From Branchiostoma floridae (lineage: Eukaryota > Chordata > Leptocardii > Amphioxiformes > Branchiostomatidae), in the NCBI RefSeq assembly GCF_000003815.2, contig NC_049991.1:2843513-2907512 (forward strand): a DNA stretch of 64,000 nucleotides. The letters run 5' to 3'. Each line of letters opens with the position of its first letter. Position 1 is the stretch's first letter. The notes under the pieces are model-generated. The model did not search any database, had not been told where the DNA came from, and was given only the letters and a program-made list of their open reading frames with translations. This document shows positions 22,582 through 35,200 of the stretch, one piece after another. Position numbers and translations under genes: made by a program.

Positions 22582-25120
22582 CTAGGAAATTGGTAGTCTC
22601 TGTTTGATTACCCCATCTTATCAGTCAATGACATTGTACATGTTCATGATCAGTGACTAACTGTTCCACTTGTTTAAAAGTGTAAGTTAATGGGTGCAAT
22701 GGGTGCATACTTTGTGCTTTCATCATACAATTAAGTCTGGTCACTCTCTTTCCATGCATTGAAAAAATAAGACAGAAAAGACTAAAACGAAGCAAGGAAG
22801 AAATGTTGGCCTCTCTTATCAACCACTCCACACAGATGTGTTTCTGTGGATAAAATCCCATAAAAACAGCATAATTAAGAAACCAGCTGCGCCAAAACCA
22901 TGCGATTTGCCTCTATGACACGCTGTCATGTAAGTTTGCACAAAATTTTCATTTCCTACTGCAATCCTCAGAAGAATTTAATAAGTGAAAAATCACCAAG
23001 CTCTAGTGATTAAGCCAATTTGTGTATGGATCATGGATGTCATGTGAAAAATCTACTTTGTAGGGCATAATTCTACATCATATATGAGTAATAACGTGGT
23101 GGTGGGTGTATCGCCGCTGTATTGGTTCACTCTACTTTGACATTTTATTTTAATTTTATTTTAGATTCCGACAGTGTGTGCTTTTTAACTCAGCACTGTA
23201 AAGTACACGTACATTCCTGCACTATCAGTCTATCAGTATCATGCCGTCAGTGAGAACAATGGGTCACTTCTACTGTTTCACTGATTATGTGATTAAAATA
23301 CCTTAGATCTACATTTTGAATACAATGATTGACATAAATAGTTTAATTCAATATTTGATATTGGTGATGTGCAGCAATTCGTCAGGTTGTTATACATTTA
23401 TGCTATCAACATACGATGCACCTGATAAGTATACATCGTCGAAAGTGAGACGGCCAGGCAACAAGATATGCCAAACAACAAGTACTCAAGCAACTACATA
23501 TGATTTTGGAAACGGCCAGGCAGAATCAAGTACCTTTCGTCAAAGACACTAAAGAGATCTCCTTGGAAAAAAGATTTATACATCCTAACTCTGAATGAGA
23601 GAAGTAAGCTAGACTTTTGCTTAGGGTGTACCTATTCCATATACAAAGAACAGTTAGTTCTTCAAACAACTGCACGGTTGTGCCATGGGATATCACCAGT
23701 GTCACCCATTGTCGTAAAAACGTTAGCTCCTGCAATACAAACAACAAGAGCTAAATAAGTCGTCTTTACCTGTCTTACCCGTGTTTCCTTCGGACTGCTT
23801 TTCCTCTTGTTTTCCTCTCCTTTGCCTATTAATTCATAATAGAATAGAAAAAAAAATGTTCTCCAACTATCGTGAGGATATATAAACCTGCTTTGCAGGT
23901 AATCTCCAAGCAGATTCCTCCGTGGCAAGACAGTAACATAAGCTGGGGAAGGACTTAAGCCGGCAGAGGAGTAAAATTGCCCACACGGAGTTTTACTCCT
24001 CTGCCGGCTAAAGTCCTTCCCCTGCTTATGTTACTGTCTTGCCACGGAAGAATCTGCTTGGAGATTACTTTGCAAGATATCTTTAGTGTCACTGACAAAT
24101 TGTAGTGGATTCTCTCTGACACGTTTTGACTGTGATAATTGTTATTTGGCGTACTTTATAACTATATTCTTAGTATGACTACATATTTGACAAAAATATT
24201 TTTTGTATTTGCCAGGATGTAAATACACAAGAAATGTAACGTACTTGGCGTGAAACCTAGTTTTTAGTCTATTGCGTTTATAACGCCACTTTGGCGTAAT
24301 TTTATGGGTGGCATCCTCCGGAGATGCCAAATCTAATGCGCGAGGGCGAAAAAAGAAAAATCCAAGAAAATAACGCTGTTAAATCACAGAACTAACAGTC
24401 CATTGTTTCTCAGACTCGGTTTGTCGTATGTTCACATCAAGAAACAATCATCGCCATTTCAAAAATGTTTTATTTTGCCATTCTTGTTTAAAGAGGGGAA
24501 TAAGGGCGCTGTGGTCCCATGCCCTGACCATGTACCCCCATACCCTGGAGACCAGATCCTCTGTCAAGCATAAAAATTGACCAGCGATGCTATTGGTTGG
24601 CCAGTTTTGTTTTAGAACAGGCGAAAATCAATGCGCGCAGATATCATCCGTAAAATTAAGCCAGTGGGGCCTAAGCTGTAGTATTTGCTTCAGTTTGTAA
24701 CATAAATAACCGAAATATCAAACTTGTTGGTAGTATTTCATGATCAATTTTCTGTTTTTGTTGTTGAAAATGTCAGATTGGCGATCAATTGCAACTTTTC
24801 CTGATCGTAGTCATTGGCTGTATAAAGTTTATGAAATATTTTGTTTGTATTATTCTATGGAAACAATTGTATGGCATCACTTCATAATTGAAAACTATAC
24901 TATTGGTTATGCACAACTTGGCATCAATCAGAAGGAAATGTACAGACGTGTAAGGTTGACTGCTGTAATGCGCTAACCATAAAGAAGCCTCAAAGCTCAC
25001 ATCTTACAAATGATACAGACATAACAATAAGTATAAAACACTTCATCCAATTGATGGTTACCCCATTTTCTTATCTTCACTAGATGTCGTGGAAGAGATT
25101 CATCAGTCACGTATGTTTAC
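22582..25120. other. 3' flank of the lectin gene, paralogous to 5.5-7.7 kb
   Basis: No gene is recognised. The sequence aligns in direct orientation with the spacer of the inverted duplication (for example, GATCAATTGCAACTTTTCC at 24783 against 7504). A hAT-like MITE sits at 23900-24067. A canonical AATAAA just after the lectin stop was not found; AATAAG at 22766 is the nearest match. Confidence 0.5.
23900..24067. mobile_element. hAT-like MITE with about 65-bp inverted termini
   Basis: The termini TAATCTCCAAGCAGATTCCT and GAATCTGCTTGGAGATTA extend into a long inverted repeat (GGCAAGACAGTAACATAAGC on the left, its complement on the right). A near-palindromic centre, GGCAGAGGAGTAAAA, is also present. 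The flanks CTTTGCAGG and CTTTGCAAG form an 8-9 bp target duplication with one mismatch, which suggests the hAT superfamily. Non-coding. Confidence 0.8.
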
Positions 25121-25583
25121 AGCTACTATCAATTTTTCTTCAAACAGTGACTATTTATTAAAGGTAGAGAACGTACCTCCAAATTTTCTATGTCTATCAG
25201 ACAGTACATCTTGGACGCGGAGAATGGTCTAGTCTCGATCTCGTGAGAGAATACGAGACTAGACCAGGCTTGCGTAGATCATCTGAAATCATTGACCTTG
25301 AGGCATGCAAGGCCCACAGAAAGATTACGGAGGTTATCCACATCCAGCTGGAGGGAGCAAAGCTTAACCACAACGAGGGTTGGGAGCTTCCCAAGTCCTA
25401 CCTACCCCTTCTCCGCAAGGAGGCAGGTGACCTACGTAAGCCTGGTCTAGTCTCGTATTCTCTCACGAGATCGAGACTAGACCATTCTCCGCGTCCAAGA
25501 TGTACTGATAGACATCGAAAATTTGGAGGTACGTTCTCTACCTTTGATAAATAGTCACTGTTTGAAGAAAATTGATAGCATCT
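25121..25583. mobile_element. Fold-back element enclosing a Penelope-like endonuclease fragment
   Basis: Arms at 25121-25285 and 25428-25583 are near-perfect reverse complements. Each arm contains a 40-bp inner palindrome (25226-25265 and 25444-25483) with ends GGTCTAGTCTCG and CGAGACTAGACC. The spacer of about 140 bp translates as AHRKITEVIHIQLEGAKLN and then HNEGWELPKSYLPLL. This resembles the C-terminal end of the GIY-YIG endonuclease of Penelope-like elements (R-x-I-x-EA-x-HI ... LN-x2-G-x-EL). The homology is recognised by pattern only. Confidence 0.65.
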
Positions 25584-26119
25584 TCACTAGTTGGTTATAA
25601 ACAGTGGAGCCTGAAATCCAAAATTGTTTATCCTATTTTTCATTTATTTTCCAGGTTAGCAGTACTAAAGATTTTGATTTATCAAATTGTAATCAACATA
25701 AAAAAATTGAAACGACAGCGATAATTTCATGACAATTGCTACCTTAGAAGGAATGTTTCTATCAGCAATAAACGTGTACGTTGTGTGTTTTACTGGTAGT
25801 AACAATGTACATTGTGTGCAATGCAACGTTACAATAAACTTTTCCTTAACATTGAACGACCTTATATAATCATGTTGAATGTTACGAGAAAAGGCGATGG
25901 AATAGATGCCATCAGAGGCTGATTGATGACGTATTTGTAACAACAGAACAGGCGCACTAGATACCTGAAATGATATGTGGCATCGGTAAGGTGTTTTGTC
26001 CAAACCCTGGTGGTTCAGGGTTCAAAACCGCTGGTGTGCCCCGATGTTGTGACATTGGAAAATGCACTCTAAATAAAATTCCTCACTTCACTCAGGTGTA
26101 AATAAGTGCCTAGCTTAGG

Positions 26120-26260
26120 GCTGTCCATTGAATATGACGCGGGGATCAGTATAGCAGCAGGTATCTGTCCCGGCTCGCTCCCCTCTCCCGGAACAAATCC
26201 CTTTAACTACTGACCCCCGCGCCCCAACCTCTGCTTGAGGAAAACGCTCGCTGACAGGCC
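26120..26260. repeat. Degenerate MITE piece related to 51873-51966
   Basis: Shares CGGCTCGCTCCCCTC and GCGCCCCAACCTCTGCTTG with the intact short MITE at 51873-51966. The outer termini are mutated (TGAGGA for TGGAGA). Confidence 0.55.
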
Positions 26261-26454
26261 TTTGGTTACATTCGTGAAAACTCGCCAACAGAACGCTCGA
26301 CACCCGCTCGGGTGAACCTTGGCCTACCGCCTATAGGAGGGAGGGACAGAGAGAGAAGAAGGAGATACGAAGTACTAGTAACAGTTAGATCCCAGGAACT
26401 GCCTGGCGATGTGGATTTAGTACTGCCCCGCCCACCTGAGGAGTTTGAGGCATC

Positions 26455-26990
26455 ATTTAATCCATTATTTTACATAATAATGTGATATCTCCACATTATC
26501 CCAGTATTTTACTAGTAAGAGGTATAAGAGGGTGTCTATTAGTGAAAGAATGTGATATCCCCACTTTATCTCATTATTTTACTAGTAAGAGATATAAGAA
26601 GGTGTCTATTACTATATTAGTAAAATGTGATAGCACCCCACTACCCCATTAGTTTACAAGTAAGAGACATAAGATGGTGTCTACTAGTAAAATAATGTGA
26701 TAGCACCCCTCTATGCCATTATTTTACTAGAAAGAAAAGTTAAGAGAGTATCTATTAGTGAAAGAATGTGATAGCACCCCACTACCCCATTATTTTACTG
26801 GAAAGAAAAGTTAAGAGAGTATCTATTAGTAAAAGAATGTGATAGCACCGCTCTATCCCATTATTTTACTAGAAAGAAAAGTTAAGAGAGTATCTTTTAG
26901 TGAAAGAATGCGATAGCACCCCTCTATCCCATTATTTTACTAGTAAGCAAGTTGAGTATAAAGATTGTCTACTGGTAAAATAATGTGATA
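26455..26990. repeat. About 71-bp minisatellite, 7-8 units
   Basis: The motif ATGTGATAGCACCCC recurs at 26479, 26549, 26624, 26694, 26765, 26836, 26907 and 26982, giving spacings of 70-75 bp. Each unit also has TTATTTTACTAG and GTCTATTAGTGAAA. Later units carry an AAGAAAAGTTAAGAGAG variant, so at least two subfamilies are arrayed in order. Confidence 0.85.
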
Positions 26991-27200
26991 CTGTAAATGC
27001 AGAAATGTTCGCGGTGGATTAATATTCGCGGTTTTCGTGGCGACCACTTCACCGCGAACTTAAATCCACCGCGAACATTTTTCTATCAAGGTATTAGACT
27101 GCGGTCGATGGTGTTACCGCGAACTTAAATCCACCGCGAAAAGTCATTTTTCCCGCTACCGCGAAATTAAATCCACGCGAACTTAAATGCATTTACAGTA
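26989..27200. mobile_element. 212-bp MITE with TA-flanked palindromic termini
   Basis: The ends TACTGTAAATGCA and TGCATTTACAGTA are exact reverse complements. The interior repeats short CCGCGAA / TTCGCGG and AACTTAAATCCACCGCGAA blocks in both orientations. The outermost TA is probably the target duplication. The element interrupts the end of the 71-bp minisatellite. Non-coding. Confidence 0.8.
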
Positions 27201-27424
27201 TTATTGTGCCAACCATTATCACCCGTGAAAGTAGTTAACACTGTTTTCGACAGAAACACTTTTTGGACTAAAATAATGTGATAACTAGAAAGGCAACATT
27301 TTTGAAAAAAATGCAGGATGTGGGCGAAGGGAAAAGAAAGCAAAAATCGCAAGAAAAGAAGCAACAAGAAAGGCAACATTTTCGCGAAAATGCAGCAAAA
27401 AGAAAAAAAATTAAAAAACCATAT

Positions 27425-27500
27425 CTGTCCACGGATTCGATCCCGGAGCGTTGGTTTACCACGCGACTAACACCACTGAGCCAGTGCTACAACATGTTAC
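27425..27500 (-). pseudogene. tRNA-like sequence
   Basis: Minus strand reads AGCACTGGCTCAGTGG (A-box-like) and, 40-odd bases on, GGGATCGAATCC (B-box-like). The acceptor stem does not pair, so this is a tRNA-derived relic or SINE head, not a working tRNA. Confidence 0.4.
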
Positions 27501-27639
27501 AAGCGCACGTTTTAACAGGTATACAAATGTATTGCGTTGCTTGAACACGTCCATTCACCGTTGAATTTGCAAGATTCCAAGGTCCAATTTTCTGAAGATA
27601 AGGTTTTTGTGTGAAAATTTATCAATCTCGTTCATTCCA

Positions 27640-28000
27640 TGGCGGGCAACTTCTTCCTTGAGCGCCTGTTTGGTCGTCTCAGCTGCTATATTATTGTCAA
27701 ACTGCATGCCGAATGCCATTTTGTGACCTGTGCGTTGGTTGGTTCAGTTCTGCGTACACCCGAGACAGTCCGCGACTTTGTCCCAATCAAAAAGCTGGAA
27801 ACGCGGCGTATATGTTGACAGCTTTCATTTTTTCTGAGTTCTGATTGGCTATTATCAAAGTCGATGCCGATTGTGTTCTGTGCGTTGATAGGTTCACCTC
27901 TGACGTAAAACCGAGAAAGTGCGACTATAAGCCAATCAAAAAGCTTGAAACGTGGAGTGCATTTTTACAGCTTCCATTTTTTCTGATTTCCGGTTGGAAT
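27640..28000. repeat. Imperfect tandem duplication, about 165 bp per unit
   Basis: Two adjacent blocks share ATGCCGA, TGTGCGTTG, CCAATCAAAAAGCT and CATTTTTTCTGA in the same order. No coding potential was recognised. Confidence 0.5.
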
Positions 28001-29234
28001 ATGCAAATATCTGAGGAAAAACTAAATGTTGGGCTTCGCCCACATAAATATACAGTGCTCGTTGTTATGCAAATTGAACAATGGTCAAGACAAGGACTGT
28101 TTACATTTTGTGGTCTTTAGCTTTATTTATTACCTATAGATATCCTGTCGCCGCACATGGGTCATGACTTTTGTAAAAGGGCTAATAAAGCTCGCTATAT
28201 CTCAACCATGAGGCCGTCCTGTTAGAAAGGTGGGTCACAAATATATTGCCTTTAGAACAGGCTGGATATTTCTTTTTAAGAGACTTGGCTTCATCTACAT
28301 ACCATTTTCAGTCCTGCTTGGCAAACCTTTTTTCGTGTCTTCCACATACATAGAAAGAGCCATCCTTCTGTTTGCTTCGTCTCCCGGGTCTTCTCGTATT
28401 CCTGCTAACCTATAGCTAGTGCTAAGGTTACTACATCGACTGTTCTCTCTCGTTGCGGGTTCCGTATTCTTCATATATGTTGTCAACTTCGCTCAGTAGT
28501 TGCTGGCTTTGCCTCTCGTATCTCGGGCAGAATCCTAGAACGACGAAAAAGATGGCGAAAACGAACAACTCAACCCAAATCTTTGACAAGCACCTGTTGG
28601 AATTGACAATGCGTCTTCCTGCACGTGCAGTTTGATAATTTGATTATAAAACTGCAGCCAATCATCGAAGTGGAGCGCACAATAGTTTTACTATTCTGAA
28701 TATTAACGATGTCTTCCATTGGTCACCTATCAAGGTCGTATCCTCTGTTTAATAATAGCCAATTAGATAGCGCGTTTCAAATTTGCCATCTGTATCCCAA
28801 TTAAATCAAAGCTGATTGGTTTTAAAAAGTTGCGTGATATTGTGTGATAATGAAGCGCACCGGATTAAATCGCACCTGCACGCCTAGCTTGCTATCCATT
28901 TTGTGCGTTTGTCTTGGCGAACCTGTACTACTGACAACAATGAGTTAATTCGTCAGATAGCAGATAATTACCTTTTTCTGACAGTATACTGTCTACTTAA
29001 TATTGTCCGGAATACAATATAAGGAATACAATTGATTACTTTACTCGTATCAAAGATAGTTCCCAATGCCTGAAATGTTTAAATCGTCTGGGCAATGTCT
29101 GAAAAGAAAAAAAAACACTGATAATCGCCTGAAGGATGTGCCACCTACCATCACCGAATCTGGGTAGCAACATTTCGAGGCCATTGTGGGTGAATCCCGA
29201 AGGCAGCAAGAACAGGTAATGAGGTATGTCCTGA
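28001..29234. other. Intergenic, no recognised gene
   Basis: A 27-codon frame starts at 28552 with a good Kozak context (AAGATGGCG) and reads MAKTNNSTQIFDKHL, but it ends soon after with no obvious splice donor. The adjoining sequence is GC-richer than its surroundings. No domain is recognised. Confidence 0.4.
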
Positions 29235-32200
29235 TCACCTTGATAGTACGTTAAAGGTGTAGCTGGATTTGACTTCATGATCAGCGTTCCTACCAAAGCT
29301 GCGAGGCATCCTGTTCAAAAGCGAGGTCTGATAAATTCAAATATCAGCTCTTTGTCGAGAAGGGGCTGTACGAGCAACGTCCATGGAGGAGCTCCACAGA
29401 GGTCCTCTATGGAGGTTGTTCGCGAAGCCCTTCTCCCTGACTGACCTGCATGTGCCTAGTCGTGCACGCTCGCCCATTGGTCAGCCCATGATGAGATTAG
29501 GAAGGGAAGGTCCCGGGGCCGCGTGCCGGCATGAGTTGCTTTGTTTTCGCACAAGCTGGCCTGATGACCCACGTTGTGGGAGCCAAGCAAGTCGCCTGAT
29601 TATCTACATAGTAGCAGCATATCCGGGATCGGTGTTTACCTTCTGCAGGCTGCTTTCTCCTTTTCTTTCCGCTATATGATTACAACGCTGAACATTGTCA
29701 TGGACAAAGTAATGTGAAATAGACATAGGGTGAAAATACTTGGAAAGTCGAAAACGCAACTTAACATTCGTCGTAGGACGTCGTGCGATTTTAATGCAAT
29801 GTTTTCTGTGACAGAACTGGTGACAGAATCAACTGATGAACAGGCAGCATTTTCCTTAACAAAAAAAACATGAGCAGGACAATCTTAAGTAAGACGATAT
29901 CCAAGATTCTGCCTGATATTGATACGGCGACGTGTGTATGATAGGAAAATGCATAAATGAAAACATTTACATCTTTAATTCCAATATAATGTTTACAATA
30001 TTTTGCAGCATTTACATGAACGCAAAAAAATACAATATATATATTTGTAAGAATATACATGAAGAAAACTTCAACATGGTCAAGCTAAAAATAAAATTTT
30101 AGAACAATTTCTTGAACTGTGTCATACTTTAAAAATCACATTTTCAAGTTAAATAAAAGTAGAAATGATCAAGTTATCGTTTTATAGACCATCAAAACTT
30201 CATTCTTTCATTCACTACAAACTGATCGTTTATCAAGGCCATGTATTCTTTATGAATGGTTCAAATGGCTAACTAGTGTGATTTGATGATAAAGGAGCTC
30301 TAAACTCCATAAGGGGGGGGGGGGTATTGTTTTCTAATAGATAATAGATTTTTAGAATGTAAAAAATCTGGGCTCGAAACACTAAAATTTTTTCAGCATA
30401 CATGCACTGGTGCAGGTAACATTGAAAATTGCATGCACCAGACAAACTGTACCTGCACCACTAGGAATTTAGGAAGTGTGGATTGTACTAAAACTGTTTA
30501 GGAACCATTCCAATTTTTTTCTTTTATACTGTATAGGTGGCAACAGTCAATGCAGCTTATAACAATCCATATACACCTACATCATAAGACATTTACGTTT
30601 AAAAAAAAGTACATGGACCAGTGCAGGTTTGGTGGAGGTAGACACCAGAAATACCTGCATAGCTCCAATTTTACCTGCTCTAACTTGCATATTCAGGTGG
30701 TATTTTGAGCCCTGAAAATGCATACCACTTCAGAGAATACGATTAAGCAAGGCATTTTTTCAATCTCCTTGGATTAAGTACCTACTAGTACCACATGCAT
30801 CAAAGAGCATTCAGTAATCTACTGAACTGCCCAAGTACCTGTATCAAAATTAAGTAATTTGCCTGACAAGGCTAGGTAGAGGCAATAAATAAAGCTCATC
30901 TTTGCTGGTATTTGCTCCTTGATATCTTATCAACGATTGGCCTTCTTGGTGTGCTAATTGCCCCACATTTATGCCGTAAAAATTCATGCTAAATGAAGTA
31001 CCTATATGAATAGGTATTACATGAGTAGGGTCTAGTGAGTATCATATTGTTTTACAGAACATGTTTCATAATTCACAAGTGGAATTGTGCAAGACGTTGG
31101 AGGACTTATGTGTCTACTGATACAGAACGTTTTGGAATAAAACACCCCCTTTTGGAGTTAAGTTCTCCTTTAAGATTTGATGTTCCATCATATAGTTGTT
31201 TGTGCAAGATGGACACCTTGCTGCCTTTATACTCCTGTGCATTTGCATTATTTTCATACTTACAGGTAATGGCAAGAACATGACTATTTGGGGGTATACA
31301 GTGTATATTATAACATACTGAGATGCAACAGTTTAAGTAGTCAATGTTATCTATAATGTCTTGGGTATTCTTAGCTGATCTGCTATTTTGACTTATATAG
31401 TATAATGCTTTTGCAACAGTCTTCACAGTCCTTATATTCAGGCCCCACGTTAACTACTCGCTTGTTGATGGCAACTGTTGTCTATCAGGTGGCACAAATC
31501 TGGGGGGAAAAAAGGTGAGGTATTGTTATTATGGCAATGAAAGAAGATTCACCTTTTTGTATTATGACACCTAGGGGTGGGTACAGGTACAGAAAATTGA
31601 GGTACAGGAGCAGTTCAGGTTCAGAGGAACCTAAACCTGCACTTAATTGTTTGTGAATGGGCAATATCCAAAACAATGGTCCATTTTGCTACAAAGAAAT
31701 CTGTTTGGTGGAGTATCCATTTAGACCAAGTTTGACTGTAGAAACTTGATAAAAATGACAATCTACGTCGCTCTTGCTATTTTCTTGGACCAATAAGCTT
31801 CAAAACATGTGAACGCCTGCCGCCGTAGTGCTGGTATAATCTCTTCATTTTCGAATCGGTCCAACATCCGGTCCACTGAATTTTTTTCAGGTCTGGTTTT
31901 CCTAGACCAATCCCACAAGAAAAAATGGTTGCGCCCTTAATTACACCTCGGGCACCTCAAATCTGGGACCATCATTTTACGTCCCTTTCGAAAGAGGAAT
32001 GCAATTCCAACACTGAAACCCTTCTCCAGATTCAAACCAGGGTTTGCCAGTTACCAACTAATTCCAACAAGGTGCTTAACTGTGAAGCTGCTTCCAATTG
32101 AGCTACAGGGACATCCTTTTCTCTTTGTCCTCCATGAAAAACTAAAATGTATTCATTATTGCATTGCCCCTATTTTGTTATCTAACAACCCAAAATGTCT

Positions 32201-35200
32201 GTCGTAATCACTTTCTACTAAAACAGAAGGCAAGAAATTTTGGTATAAGTACCTGACTCTGGCATCCTGGGAGTTGAGTCTGTCTGGTGAGTAGTAGTAT
32301 AGAGGGAGCTGTCGGTCCATGAGATGTGGGTTCTGAGCCAGGAACTCTTCAAACGTCAAATCTGGACAGTCCGTCTGTGAATATAGGATTAATCAACAGA
32401 TGATATCAAGACTACAATATTCTCCTATGTCCTTGTATATAAAAATAGCATCATAAAAAACAGAATGATACATTCAAAACAGCATAATGATACTGCCAAA
32501 CATGTAGCAGTGACCACCTCCACATAAGGACCACCTTCCCAAATTGACCACATTTTGGTGGCCACTTAGATAATTTTTCCTATTGACACAAGTATCAAGA
32601 ATCCTGCCTATAGCGACCACCTGTCCACAAAGACCAGATTCTATTGCTACCCTTATTAGTGGAAAACTTCTTCATCAATTTTGTCCTTAAACATGAACCA
32701 CATACGGACGAATACCAATCTCTCTACGGCCTACAAGATACAAGGTTTACCTTTGCCATACAACTTTAATTATTATTTGCAAATTTAAGTCACAACATCA
32801 TGATTCAGTGCAGAATAGCAGGGACTAGTTGTAGCTCTGTTCCATAATTTACTTGAACATGGAAATGGTAAAGGCTAATTATGTATGTTTTACCTTTTGA
32901 ATGGCCTCTGACACTGCATGGATGTAAAACAGGGTGACTGTTTCGTGGTATCCTCTTTCTACCTACAAAGGTAATACATTAAAGAAAAGGAAACGTGTAA
33001 AAACGAAATATCAGTTTTAGAGTTTTAGTCTAGGAAAGACACAGATGTTGGTCTAACCATACCATGATAACCATATCAATTATCAAATCTGGGTAGATGA
33101 AAAACATCGCCTCCTACCTTGTCTCTGTTTTGCTCGTTGAATTTCTTTATTCCCCTTCTACAAAGAAAAAATTCAGATATTGGTAAAAAAATCAGTCATG
33201 ATGTAAGAAAAGAGCAAAAGAAACAAGATAATTACATTGTATATCAACAATGTAGAATCAAGTGAAGATTTATCATTGCTAATGGTTAACAAAAGTTTAG
33301 ACAACAACATTTTCAAATATCAAGTTCAACCTACTGTATCTTTGGGACTGCATTCTCTCTCCCATATAGTCTTATATAGTTCCAGGCCATTCTTAGATGA
33401 GCCTGATAACAGACAAGGGAAAACTGATGTACATGTGTAAGGGTCATCAAATATCTTCTTAATTCTTCTTGATAAGTGTAACTTTCTCAACATGTGTATG
33501 GTTTGTTATATGTTTATCAATATCAATTTGTTTACGGATTGTTCTGTGCTCAAAATAGTAAAGAAAGAAAAAGAGAAAGAAAGAGGAAGAAAAACAGAAG
33601 GAAGGGAAGAAGGAAAGAAAGAAAGGAAGGCATAAAGTATGGTTTTGAATAAGACTTGACCATTCGAAAAACCACGAACCTCATGTGTCCAATCTTCAAA
33701 CAGCAGAGTGGCATCTTCAAATGCATTCATAAAGGCCTCGTCACCAATTGATCTGTAGGATCTAGAAATGGAGAGAAACAAAATACAGTGTGAAATAGAG
33801 TTCGGAGACCTCATACCTCCATGAAATATTCTGACAATGCAAATGACTTGCATATCAGCATAATTAATGGTTGGTTATAACTTATAATACACCTTTGCAT
33901 AACTTACACAGGTCACAATGTTGACAATTCAATCATTTACTACATTTACTACATGAATTAGGACACATTCACATTAATTATGCAAATTAGGGACTCATTT
34001 GCATAATTGATATTTGCTAATATTCCACCTGTCACAAGTAACATATGTCACATGTATTTGAGTCCTGTAATGGAAATACTAGAAATATAGATTTTTTTCT
34101 CATTAAAGATGCAAATTTTGCATAATTTACACTTCATTATGTACATCACTGCCAAACATACCTACATGCTAAATATCAACGAAACTCATCGTTCCTATGT
34201 TCCGTTATGCTCCTTGGAAGATTTTGACAAAATTGCCCCTGCAGTTCCAGAGCAAGCCACTAGGGGGCCCAAACCTATATACCCTTTTCCTTATGTCACA
34301 AGCTATATGCCACTAATAAATCAAGACCATAGCATGTTCAGGTCAAAAGATACAAAAAATCGAAGTTCTGCTGCAGTACCACGGTCACACACTAGGTGGC
34401 CCAAAATCGACCTTGACCTTTGTCTTCCAAACACCTACCCACATACCAAATATCATTACAATCCATTCAGAGGTTCTAAGGTTATGCTGACCACAAATAT
34501 GCGGACACACACACAGACGAACACACAAAGACACACCAAAAACTATACCTCCATTAATGTTGCCAATCAGGAAAAAAAAGGGAAACAACTTAAATTAATA
34601 CCAAATATAATGATGAATGAGAAAAAAAAGTTACTGATAACTTGTAATCTCTATCTTTGTATTTTTTCTGTAATTTCTGAATTTTGAAGAACTTACCTGG
34701 CAAAGTACAGCAAAGGCTCTTTCAGTGTTTCCTCTGTGCTGGTCTCTAAGACCTGGAGAAAACATGATAAACCAAATGAATATGAAAGAAAGAGAAATGC
34801 GAGTATAAAGAGGGATGAGTGATAAGCAGGAAATGTTACGGGCTACCATATACATCGAAAGACATTAATATAATGTTGTGTTGTCAAATGTGAAATGAAA
34901 CAAAATATGATTTAATTCAGAGGAGCTATCTGAACACCATCAACAAGTCTGGTGTGTTTTGTCATGAGGTAGTTTATTGGGTATGCAATTCAAAAACATT
35001 TGTATTGTGTGAGACCCCTTTAGACTACAAGATTACATGTACATTTATGTATATCAAGCTTGACTGACCTCTCCATACCACACATGATGATCCCCGATGT
35101 CGTGAACTTGGTGCGCTCGACACTGTAGGACGGCTGCTGCACCTGTGATGAGGGGTACACCCTGCGTACAGGTGAAGTCAGGGTTACACTATTGTATATA

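Noticed and set aside
25197-25554. 103-codon ORF taken as a gene
   Set aside because: Its ends are the two palindrome arms and only the centre resembles a Penelope endonuclease tail, so it is a mobile-element fragment.
26455-26990. Possible CRISPR array
   Set aside because: Units are 70-75 bp with no short constant repeat and variable spacer pattern, and the genome is eukaryotic; it is a minisatellite.
29036-29234. Continuation of the minus-strand frame past the last flavin-reductase exon
   Set aside because: The phase-matched frame stops at TGA (29235-29237); the longer ORF there is in another frame.
29383-29679. 98-codon plus-strand ORF
   Set aside because: It is antisense within the last intron of the flavin-reductase-like gene, with no recognised homology.
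34109-34687. 192-codon plus-strand ORF
   Set aside because: It lies in a dispersed repeat copy inside an intron; the frame is not kept in other copies and it includes an (AC)n tract.
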